NCBI GenBank assembly: GCA_036260375.1
Contig: DASZZZ010000031.1
Span: 1 to 6,631, forward strand
Direction: 5' to 3'
Length of the DNA stretch: 6,631 bases
Origin: DASZZZ01 sp036260375
Lineage (GTDB): Bacteria > Actinomycetota > CADDZG01 > WHSQ01
Under the pieces are notes generated by a model that was not told where the DNA came from, searched no databases, and saw nothing but the letters and a program-made list of their open reading frames with translations. The position numbers and the translations under genes are program-made. Position 1 is the first letter of the stretch. Each line of letters begins with the position of its first letter. Below, in pieces: positions 1 to 5,399 of the stretch.

Positions 1-121
1 CGACGATGTGAAAGGAGGCAACCGGCGCCGGAGCGGCCCACGAGACCGGAAGCAGCGACACGGCCGTGGCGAGCGCGACGAAGACGACCAGGGCGCGGGC
101 AGAGCGCGCAAAACGGGACAT
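1..121 (-). CDS. N-terminus of an exported protein (partial, runs off left edge)
   Basis: This is the 5' end of a minus-strand gene, 40 codons visible, cut by the window edge. The ATG at 119-121 is preceded by a strong ribosome binding site, AAGGAGAG at 131-138, with 9 nt between. The peptide is a textbook Sec signal peptide: a basic n-region (MSRFARSAR), a hydrophobic core of about 17 residues (ALVVFVALATAVSLLPV) and a likely signal peptidase I site after SWA (residue 29) before a Pro/Ala-rich mature start. The protein should therefore be secreted or lie outside the membrane. Nothing after residue 40 is visible, so the function cannot be assigned. It lies 99 nt downstream of serS on the same strand and may be read from that transcript, because I see no convincing terminator or promoter between them. 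Confidence 0.75.
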   Translation of the reverse strand, partial: MSRFARSARALVVFVALATAVSLLPVSWAAPAPVASFHIV

Positions 122-130
122 CAAACCGGT

Positions 131-138
131 CTCTCCTT
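131..138 (-). promoter_or_regulatory. Ribosome binding site of the exported-protein gene
   Basis: On the minus strand this reads AAGGAGAG, a near-ideal Shine-Dalgarno, 9 nt upstream of the ATG at 119-121. It is the main evidence that the short 5' fragment at the left edge is a real gene. Confidence 0.7.
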
Positions 139-220
139 GTCGCCGAGCGTCGGGGAGAACTTCGCCCCCGGTCGGGCACGATCCTGCCACGCCCGCCCTC
201 GGGGCCGGCCCGCGCGCCGC

Positions 221-1480
221 CTACGGAGGGGTGATCTCGGCGAAACCCGTATAGGGCCTCAGCGCCGCCGGGATGTCCACGCCCCCGTCGGCCCGCTGGT
301 GGTTTTCGAGAAGGGCCACGATGGTGCGGCCGACCGCACAGGCCGTTCCGTTGAGCATGTGAACGAGCCGGGCGGCCCCCGAACCTTTGAAACGAACCCC
401 CAGACGGCGCGCCTGGTAGTCGGTCGCGTTGGTGGCGCTCGTCACCTCCATGTACCGCTGCGCCCCCGGCAACCAAGCCTCGTGATCGACCTTCTTGGCC
501 GCCGACGAGCCCAGGTCACCGGCGCACATGACGAGCACCCGGTAGGGAATCTCGAGCAGCTGCAGCAACTTCTCCTGGTTGGCGCGCAGCGTCTGGTATT
601 CGTCCCACGAGTCGTCCGGGTGCGCGTACGAGAACTGCTCGACCTTGTCGAACTGGTGCACGCGCACGAGACCCTTCGTGTCCCTGCCGTACGTCCCGGC
701 CTCGCGCCGGAAGCACGTCGAGAAGCCCGCGTAGCGAACGGGCAGCCGCGCCGCGTCGAGGATCTCCTCGGAGTGCATCGCCGCGAGCGCGACCTCCGAC
801 GTCCCGGTGAGGAACAGCTCGTCGCGCGGGTCGACGTAGAACTCGTGCTCCTCGGCGGGCAGGAAGCCGGTGCCGTACATCGCGTGGCGCCGCACCAGCA
901 CCGGCGGGACGACCGGCGTGAAGCCGCGCTCGAGCAGGAAGTCGATCGTGAAGCGCACGAGCGCGAGCTCGAGCACGACGCCGGCCCCCGTCAGGTAGAC
1001 GAAGCGGCTGCCCGACGTCTTGGCGCCGCGCTCCGAGTCGAAGATGCCGAGGCGCTCGCCGAGCGCGACGTGGTCGAGCGGCTCGAAGTCGCGCTCGGCG
1101 CGCTCGCCGACCTCGCGCTCGACGACGTTGTCGTCCTCGCTCGCGCCGTCGGGCACGCTGTCGTGCGGGAGGTTCGGCAGGCGCGCCGCGGCGTCCGACA
1201 GCTCGCTCGACAGGACGTCGAGCTCGGGCTCCAGACGCTGGAGCTCCTCGGACAACGCACGCGCACGCTCGATCGCGCCGGCGCGCTCGTCGGGGGCCGC
1301 GCGTCCGATCGCCTTCGACGCGCGGTTCTGCTCGGCGCGCAGGCGCTCGACGTCCGCCAGCAGGGCGCGATGGCGCTCGTCGAGCTCGACGACGCGCTCG
1401 AGGCCGTCGACGCCCCCGCGCCGCTCGTACGCGCGCCGCACCGCGGCGGAATCGTCTCTCAGGAGACGAAGGTCGATCAT
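221..1480 (-). CDS. serS: Seryl-tRNA synthetase (class II)
   Basis: Charges tRNA(Ser), and tRNA(Sec) where present, with serine via seryl-adenylate in the cytoplasm. The 419 residues match the usual bacterial length of about 420. The N-terminus MIDLRLLRDD is typical. Residues about 27-101 are charged and helical, forming the tRNA-binding coiled-coil arm. The class II core follows: motif 1 around FTPVVPPVL (187-195), the serine-binding loop LTGTSE (224-229), motif 2 CFRREAGTYGRDTKGL (256-271, R258) and VHQFDKVEQF (274-283), and motif 3 HMLNGTACAVGRTIVALLEN (374-393, R385). The usual SxSN loop before YQARR reads EVTSATNATD here, with alanine where many family members have cysteine. The ATG lies 10 nt after the DUF4446 stop without a clear Shine-Dalgarno, so the two are probably co-transcribed and translationally coupled. 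The family assignment is secure. Confidence 0.97.
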   Translation of the reverse strand: MIDLRLLRDDSAAVRRAYERRGGVDGLERVVELDERHRALLADVERLRAEQNRASKAIGRAAPDERAGAIERARALSEELQRLEPELDVLSSELSDAAARLPNLPHDSVPDGASEDDNVVEREVGERAERDFEPLDHVALGERLGIFDSERGAKTSGSRFVYLTGAGVVLELALVRFTIDFLLERGFTPVVPPVLVRRHAMYGTGFLPAEEHEFYVDPRDELFLTGTSEVALAAMHSEEILDAARLPVRYAGFSTCFRREAGTYGRDTKGLVRVHQFDKVEQFSYAHPDDSWDEYQTLRANQEKLLQLLEIPYRVLVMCAGDLGSSAAKKVDHEAWLPGAQRYMEVTSATNATDYQARRLGVRFKGSGAARLVHMLNGTACAVGRTIVALLENHQRADGGVDIPAALRPYTGFAEITPP

Positions 1481-1490
1481 GCCGCGACCG

Positions 1491-2012
1491 TCAGCGCGAG
1501 ACCGCCGCCCGCTCGCCCCGTCCGAGGCTCGCCATCGCTCCGGCGATCGCCTCTCGCTCCTCGTCGGACAGGTTGTGGTCGCTGTTCATGCCCTTGACGG
1601 GCTTCGCGTACGTGCGCGTCTCGGTGCGGCCGTTGATCGACGTGATGACGATGCCGTCGCCGTGGTCGTCGAGCAGCGCGGCGGAGAACGACAGCTGACC
1701 ACCCATGTCCTCGAACGCGTCGTAGCGCACGAGGTGGAACTTCGACAGCGCGAGACGGATGCTGCGCTCGTTGAGGTCCTGTGCCGCGAGCGTCTCGTCG
1801 ACGGCGCGATGCATGCCGTCGAGCCGCTGCTTCCAGCCCCCGAGCGTGCTCACGATGTCGCCGTCGGCGCCCTCGCCGCGCACGAGCGCGTACTGACGCC
1901 GCAGCCGGCGCAGGCGCAGCGCGAGCCACGCCACGAGCAGCAGGCAGAGAAGCGCGACCCCGGCCACGACGGCAAGGCCCAGGGACAGTTGATCCATGGA
2001 GAGCTCGGGCAC
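1491..2012 (-). CDS. DUF4446 family membrane-anchored protein
   Basis: An uncharacterised protein of 173 residues. It has one N-terminal transmembrane helix (about residues 9-33, rich in Leu/Val/Ala) followed by a basic stop-transfer stretch (RLRRLRR, 33-39), so the rest should face the cytoplasm. A helical linker (about 55-90) leads to the family signature KFHLVRYDAFEDMGGQLSF (91-109), then ALLDDHGDGIVITSINGR and a TYAKPVKG segment, and an LSDEEREAI helix near the end. This pattern is characteristic of DUF4446, whose function is unknown. The start is uncertain. GTG at 2010-2012 follows a weak AGGAT at 2021-2025, and a second candidate is ATG at 1995-1997 (MDQLSLG), five codons later. The gene is divergent from larB and lies 10 nt upstream of serS. 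Confidence 0.88.
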   Translation of the reverse strand: MPELSMDQLSLGLAVVAGVALLCLLLVAWLALRLRRLRRQYALVRGEGADGDIVSTLGGWKQRLDGMHRAVDETLAAQDLNERSIRLALSKFHLVRYDAFEDMGGQLSFSAALLDDHGDGIVITSINGRTETRTYAKPVKGMNSDHNLSDEEREAIAGAMASLGRGERAAVSR

Positions 2013-2020
2013 GGTCGGTC

Positions 2021-2026
2021 ATCCTA
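2021..2026 (-). promoter_or_regulatory. Candidate -10 element for the DUF4446-serS operon
   Basis: On the minus strand this reads TAGGAT (TAnnnT), 8 nt upstream of the GTG at 2010-2012. A partial -35 match, TTGGCG, lies at 2042-2047 with a rather short 15-nt spacer. Initiation here would give a leader of about 0-2 nt to the GTG or about 17 nt to the ATG at 1995-1997. It overlaps the larB -10 candidate by two bases. This is sequence matching only, and the same AGGAT could instead act as a weak ribosome binding site. Confidence 0.35.
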
Positions 2027-2030
2027 CACT
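2025..2030 (+). promoter_or_regulatory. Candidate -10 element for a leaderless larBC transcript
   Basis: TACACT matches the TAnnnT -10 consensus and lies exactly 6 nt before the larB ATG at 2037. Transcription starting 7 nt after the hexamer would begin on the A of the start codon. No Shine-Dalgarno is visible before larB (the six bases GACGCC separate hexamer and ATG), which fits a leaderless mRNA, common in Actinomycetota. I see no good -35 hexamer at the right distance. Confidence 0.45.
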
Positions 2031-2036
2031 GACGCC

Positions 2037-2798
2037 ATGCGCGCCAACGAGGTCGAGGAGCTGCTCGAGGGCATGCGCGCAGGCGACGTCTCGATCGACG
2101 ACGCGCTGCGCGCGCTGCGGCGGCTGCCGGTCGAGGACCTCGGCTTCGCCCGCCTCGACACCCACCGCGAGCTGCGCCAGGGGCTCCCCGAGGCGGTCTA
2201 CGCCGAGGGCAAGACGCCGGAGCAGACGGTCGCGATCGCGGCCCGGCTCCTCGACGCGACGTCGGCCCCCGTGCTCGTCACGCGCACGCCGCCCGCCACC
2301 GCCGACGCGCTGCGGGAGCGCTTCCCCGACGCCGCATGGCACGAGACCGCGCGCCTCGTCGTGCTGCGCGGCGACGCGGGGCGGTTCGCGCGCTGCGGCC
2401 CGGTCGCGGTCGTCGCCGCGGGGACGTCGGACCTGCCGGTCGCCGAGGAGGCGGCGTGCACCGCGGGCGCGCTGGGGGCCGAGGTCGACCGCATCGCCGA
2501 CGTCGGCGTCGCGGGGCTGCACCGCCTGCTCGCCGTCGAGGACCGGCTTCACGACGCCGCCGTCGTGATCGTCGTCGCGGGCATGGAGGGCGCGCTCGCC
2601 AGCGCGGTCGGGGGCATCACCGCGGCCCCCGTCGTCGCGGTCCCGACGAGCGTCGGCTACGGCGCGTCGTTCGGTGGCCTGGCGGCCCTGCTCGCGATGC
2701 TCAACTCGTGCGCCGCGGGCATCACCGTGACCAACGTCGACAACGGCTTCGGCGCCGGCGTCGCCGCGGTCCGCCTCCTCGCCAAGATGCACCGGTGA
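2037..2798 (+). CDS. larB: LarB, NaAD carboxylase/hydrolase of nickel-pincer cofactor synthesis
   Basis: Catalyses the first step of nickel-pincer nucleotide synthesis: carboxylation of the pyridinium ring of nicotinic acid adenine dinucleotide and cleavage of the phosphoanhydride, giving pyridinium-3,5-biscarboxylic acid mononucleotide plus AMP. The 253 residues match the family. The N-terminal part carries DTHRELRQGLPEAVYAEGKT (41-60), the family's conserved HR..RxG.PE...GKTPEQ block. The C-terminal half (from about 120) is a PurE-like fold with AAGTSDLPVAEEA (127-139), VAGMEGALASAVGG (180-193) and PTSVGYGASFGG (203-214). NSCAAGITVTNVDNGFGAG (223-241) contains C225, the cysteine position that forms the covalent pyridine adduct in studied LarB. 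The ATG at 2037 aligns with family N-termini; upstream in-frame sequence is antisense to the DUF4446 gene. The TGA overlaps the larC GTG by 4 nt, implying coupled translation. Confidence 0.95.
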   Translation: MRANEVEELLEGMRAGDVSIDDALRALRRLPVEDLGFARLDTHRELRQGLPEAVYAEGKTPEQTVAIAARLLDATSAPVLVTRTPPATADALRERFPDAAWHETARLVVLRGDAGRFARCGPVAVVAAGTSDLPVAEEAACTAGALGAEVDRIADVGVAGLHRLLAVEDRLHDAAVVIVVAGMEGALASAVGGITAAPVVAVPTSVGYGASFGGLAALLAMLNSCAAGITVTNVDNGFGAGVAAVRLLAKMHR

Positions 2799-3985
2799 CG
2801 ATCCTCTACTTCGACTGCTTCTCCGGCGCGGCCGGCGACATGATCCTGGGCGCGCTGCTCGACGCGGGCGTGCCGCTCGACGTCGTCCGGCGCGCGGTCG
2901 ACGGCCTCGGCGTCGACGGATGGCAGCTGGACGCGACGACCGTGCGCAAGGGGCCGCTCCGCGCCACGAAGGCCGTGGTCACCGTGCGCGACGCGCGCGA
3001 CACGAGCGGCCGCACCTACCGCGAGCTCGCCGACACCGTCGCGAGCGCGCGGCTCGACGACGCGGTGCGGGCGCGCGCGCTTGACGTCTTCCGCGTCCTG
3101 GCCGAAGCCGAGGCGCGCGTGCACGGCGTCGCGCTCGGCGACGTCCACCTGCACGAGGCCGGCGCGCTCGACGCGCTCGTCGACGTCGTCGGCGCGTCGG
3201 CTGCGCTCGCGCACCTCGCCCCCGCGCGCGTCGTCGTGTCGCCGGTCGCGACCGGCACGGGGACGATCGAGACCGAGCACGGCCCCCTCCCGCTGCCGGC
3301 GCCCGCGGCCGCGGAGATCCTCACCGGCGCGGTCCTCTACGGGCGCGGCGAGCGGGAGCTCGTGACGCCGACGGGGGCCGCGATCCTCGCGAGCGCGGCC
3401 GACGAGTTCGGGCCGCTGCCGCGCATGCGCGTGCGCGCGATCGGCTACGGGGCCGGCGACGCGGAGCTGGACCACCCCAACGTCGTGCGCGTGCTCGTGG
3501 GCGACGACGACCGCGCGAGCGGCGCCGACGACGCCCACGTCGTCGAGGCGAACCTCGACGACCACCATCCCGAGACGATCCCGGTCGTCATCGACGAGCT
3601 GCTCGCGGCGGGCGCGCAGGACGCGTGGGCGACGCCGATCGTGATGAAGAAGGGACGGCCGGCGCTGACGCTGTCCGCGCTCGTCGCGCCCGAGCATGCC
3701 GACGACGTCGTCGAGCTGATGTTCCGTCACACGACGACGTTGGGCGTGCGGCGCGTCACGGTCCACAAGGACGCGCTCGAGCGGAGTTTCTTCGACGTCG
3801 ACGTCTTCGGCCAGCGCGTGCGCGTCAAGGTCGGATGGCTGCGCGGCGACGCGGTGACGCGCTCACCCGAGCACGACGACGTCGTCGCCGCGGCGCGCGC
3901 GACCGGACGCACCGTCAAGGACGTCCACGCCGAGGCCGTCCGGCGCGCGCAGGCGCACGACCTACCGCGCGGGAGTAGCTCCTAG
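2795..3985 (+). CDS. larC: LarC, nickel insertion protein (pyridinium-3,5-bisthiocarboxylate nickel chelatase)
   Basis: Inserts Ni into the dithiolated pyridinium mononucleotide in a CTP-dependent cyclometallation, the last step of nickel-pincer nucleotide synthesis. It is a single 396-residue ORF. The LarC1 part (about 1-240) shows the family start YFDCFSGAAGDMILGAL (5-21), GDVHLHEAGALDALVDVVG (115-133), ETEHGPLPLPAPAAAEIL (159-176) and TPTGAA (191-196). After an acidic linker (GDDDRASGADD), the LarC2 part begins at about 248 with EANLDDHHPE (251-260) and contains DAWATPIVMKKGRPALTL (276-293) and RHTTTLGVR (311-319). Both parts are in one frame, unlike lactobacilli, where a programmed frameshift joins LarC1 and LarC2. 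GTG at 2795 is chosen because it gives exactly the family N-terminus and the usual GTGA overlap with larB. It ends in a 4-nt convergent overlap with osmC. Confidence 0.95.
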   Translation: MTILYFDCFSGAAGDMILGALLDAGVPLDVVRRAVDGLGVDGWQLDATTVRKGPLRATKAVVTVRDARDTSGRTYRELADTVASARLDDAVRARALDVFRVLAEAEARVHGVALGDVHLHEAGALDALVDVVGASAALAHLAPARVVVSPVATGTGTIETEHGPLPLPAPAAAEILTGAVLYGRGERELVTPTGAAILASAADEFGPLPRMRVRAIGYGAGDAELDHPNVVRVLVGDDDRASGADDAHVVEANLDDHHPETIPVVIDELLAAGAQDAWATPIVMKKGRPALTLSALVAPEHADDVVELMFRHTTTLGVRRVTVHKDALERSFFDVDVFGQRVRVKVGWLRGDAVTRSPEHDDVVAAARATGRTVKDVHAEAVRRAQAHDLPRGSSS

Positions 3986-4425
3986 CTCTCGAGCTTCGCG
4001 TCGACCGAGATGTCGACGTTGCCCTTCAGCGCGTTCGACACCGGGCAACCGTCCTTGGCGGCGTTCGCCTTCTCCTCGAACGTCGCCGCGTCGATGCCGG
4101 GCACGCGCCCGCGCACCTCGAGCTTCATGGTCGTGATGCGCATGCCGGCGTCGGTCTTGTCGAACGTCGAGGTCGCCGAGACGTCGAGCTGCTCCGGCGG
4201 CGAGCCCGCCTGGGCGAGCATGTTCGACAGCGCCATCGAGAAGCAAGCGGCGTGGGCGCCGGCGATGAGCTCCTCGGGGCTCGTCTTGCCGTCTGAGCGC
4301 TCGGTGCGTGCCGCCCACGTGACGCCCTGGTCCGTCATCACTCCGCTCGACACGAGGCTGACGCTGCCGCCGCCCTCGAACAGGCTCCCGTTCCACGTCA
4401 CCTCGGCGCGACGCTCTGCCGCCAT
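3982..4425 (-). CDS. OsmC/Ohr-family peroxiredoxin
   Basis: A cytoplasmic thiol peroxidase that reduces organic and other peroxides, expected to act as a homodimer. The 147 residues match the family length. Both catalytic cysteines are present: C61 in HAACFSMALSNMLAQAG and C127 in GCPVSNAL, each in its family motif. Preceding SPEELIAGAH and the C-terminal VDISVDAKL fit OsmC better than Ohr, so osmC is the likelier orthologue name, but I leave the symbol blank because paralogues are common. The ATG at 4423-4425 is chosen because AGGAGG stands at 4431-4436, 5 nt upstream, and MAAERRAEVTWNGSL is a normal family N-terminus. The gene converges on larC, the two stop codons sharing the self-complementary CTAG. 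A GC-rich palindrome lies just upstream of its ribosome binding site. Confidence 0.93.
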   Translation of the reverse strand: MAAERRAEVTWNGSLFEGGGSVSLVSSGVMTDQGVTWAARTERSDGKTSPEELIAGAHAACFSMALSNMLAQAGSPPEQLDVSATSTFDKTDAGMRITTMKLEVRGRVPGIDAATFEEKANAAKDGCPVSNALKGNVDISVDAKLES

Positions 4426-4430
4426 GGCCC

Positions 4431-4436
4431 CCTCCT
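4431..4436 (-). promoter_or_regulatory. Strong ribosome binding site that fixes the osmC start
   Basis: On the minus strand AGGAGG, followed by GGG, lies 5 nt before the ATG at 4423-4425. It decides against the in-frame ATG at 4489-4491, which would add 22 residues and lacks a comparable site. Confidence 0.75.
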
Positions 4437-4442
4437 CTGTCG

Positions 4443-4464
4443 GGCGCGCGCCGCGGCGCGCGCC
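4443..4464. repeat. 22-bp perfect palindrome in the osmC 5' leader
   Basis: The sequence is perfectly self-complementary over 22 bp. It consists of two copies of the 10-bp palindrome GGCGCGCGCC (4443-4452 and 4455-4464) separated by GC. It sits 6 bp upstream of the osmC Shine-Dalgarno. In RNA it could fold into a very stable hairpin next to the ribosome binding site. As DNA it could be an operator for a dimeric regulator, and its alternating C/G runs are the kind that can adopt Z-DNA. Which of these applies, if any, cannot be told from the sequence alone. Confidence 0.6.
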
Positions 4465-4486
4465 GTGGTTCGTAGCCGAAGAGCCC

Positions 4487-4492
4487 AACATA
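4487..4492 (-). promoter_or_regulatory. Weak candidate -10 element for osmC
   Basis: On the minus strand this reads TATGTT, the only AT-rich hexamer in the 100-nt spacer between the DUF1028 gene and osmC. A start about 7 nt downstream would give a leader of roughly 55 nt that includes the whole 22-bp palindrome. No -35 match was found at the right spacing, so this is tentative. Confidence 0.25.
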
Positions 4493-4511
4493 TCGCCGGG
4501 CCGGACGGGGC

Positions 4512-4525
4512 CGGCGCGCGCGCCG
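4512..4525 (-). terminator. Possible hairpin terminator after the DUF1028 gene
   Basis: A 14-bp perfect palindrome (CGGCGCG followed by CGCGCCG) begins immediately after the DUF1028 stop codon at 4526-4528 on the minus strand. It carries the same GGCGCGCG core as the repeat in the osmC leader. There is no U-tract, so it would have to work as a tract-less hairpin terminator or simply shield the mRNA 3' end. It may equally be a second copy of a protein-binding site. Confidence 0.3.
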
Positions 4526-5389
4526 CTACGAGCCGGCGGCGCGCCTCAGGTGCTCCACGACGCCGGCCTCGACCTCGTCGCCGTCGCTCCAGCGCTCCTC
4601 GAGGTTCTCGGTGCCGACGTACGCGAGCAGCGCGCTGCGCAGGGCGTCGTCGTAGCCGCGGCCGTCGCCGGGATCGTGTCCGAGCGCGCGCAGCGCGGCC
4701 CGCAGCTCACGTGCGAGGTCGTCGTCGACCGGCACGAAGCGGAGGTCGCCGGGCCTCGGGAAGATCACCCGGTGGAGGTCCACGAGGCGCGCGAGCTCCG
4801 GGATCGGCGCGGCGTGGTCGTCGACGCGCAGGTCGAGCGCGACGTCGTGGCCGCCGCCGTACGAGCCGCCGGCGCGCACGACGAGCAGCGCGGCCGACTG
4901 GCGCCCGCGCGCGTCGCCGCCCGCCGCGTCCCCGGCGTCGAGCGCGGCCAGCAAGCGCGTCGCGAGGTCGCCGGCGGTCGCCTCGAACGCGTCGCACATG
5001 CGGTCGACGACCTCCGGGCCGGTGAGGATGTTGCCCTGACAGCAGTAGCCGTCGCCGGTCCGCCCTCCGGCCCACGACAGGCACTCGGCCCCCGTGTAGG
5101 TCGCGGCGCGGCCGGACGCGTCGACGACGCCGAGCTGACGGTGGTCGCGCCCGTCGTCGACGCGGGTCAACGTGTCGACGACGGCGCCGGCCGGCGCGCC
5201 GCCCCTGAGCAGCTCGAGGCCGCGCGGCCCGTACGAGACGTTGGCCAGCGCTTGTGTCGCGACCGCGCCGGCTCCGGCCGACGCCCACGGGACGACCGCC
5301 CCGACGGCGAGGAACTTCGACGCGACCGCCACCCCCCACTCCGGGCGCGGCTCGGCCCGCGGGTCCCACGCGACGATCGAGAACGTCAC
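4526..5389 (-). CDS. DUF1028 Ntn-hydrolase-like protein with C-terminal putative peptidoglycan-binding domain
   Basis: A 287-residue protein of the DUF1028 family, whose fold resembles N-terminal-nucleophile hydrolases; no reaction is established. The signature is clear: MTFSIVAWDP (1-10), WGVAVASKFLAVGAVVPWA (18-36), GAVATQALANVSYGPRGLEL (41-60), then RQLGVVDASGRAATYTG (84-100), QGNILTGPEVVDRM (118-131), GGDARGRQSAALLV (157-170) and DLRVDDHAAPIPELARL (186-202). If autoprocessed like other Ntn enzymes, Thr2 would be the nucleophile after methionine removal; that is inference. The C-terminal tail (about 223-284, with GTENLEERW) looks like the putative peptidoglycan-binding domain often attached to DUF1028. 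No signal peptide is seen, so the protein should be cytoplasmic. It starts with GTG at 5387-5389, 10 nt after the OppF-like stop, without a clear ribosome binding site, so it is most likely in the peptide transporter operon. Confidence 0.92.
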   Translation of the reverse strand: MTFSIVAWDPRAEPRPEWGVAVASKFLAVGAVVPWASAGAGAVATQALANVSYGPRGLELLRGGAPAGAVVDTLTRVDDGRDHRQLGVVDASGRAATYTGAECLSWAGGRTGDGYCCQGNILTGPEVVDRMCDAFEATAGDLATRLLAALDAGDAAGGDARGRQSAALLVVRAGGSYGGGHDVALDLRVDDHAAPIPELARLVDLHRVIFPRPGDLRFVPVDDDLARELRAALRALGHDPGDGRGYDDALRSALLAYVGTENLEERWSDGDEVEAGVVEHLRRAAGS

Positions 5390-5399
5390 CGCACGCGGC

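Noticed and set aside
173..195. An imperfect inverted repeat (CGGGC...GCCCG) between serS and the exported-protein gene, considered as a terminator
   Set aside because: The stem is only 5 bp with a large loop and there is no U-tract. Such short GC repeats are common by chance here.
8..1597. A 529-codon plus-strand open frame antisense to serS
   Set aside because: It is rich in Arg, Ala and Gly, has no recognisable motif and mirrors a clear serS gene. Long antisense frames are expected at this GC content.
1477..2022. A second minus-strand frame starting at 2022 and overlapping the DUF4446 gene
   Set aside because: It is an Arg/Ala-rich shadow, whereas the other frame has a transmembrane helix and the DUF4446 signature.
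2657..3766. A 369-codon minus-strand open frame antisense to larB and larC
   Set aside because: The translation is dominated by Arg, Asp, Val and His with no motif, while the plus strand encodes complete LarB and LarC.
4423..4491. An upstream ATG at 4489-4491 that would extend OsmC by 22 residues
   Set aside because: The extension runs through the GC palindrome, has no family similarity and no good ribosome binding site. The internal ATG has AGGAGG 5 nt upstream and gives the normal N-terminus.
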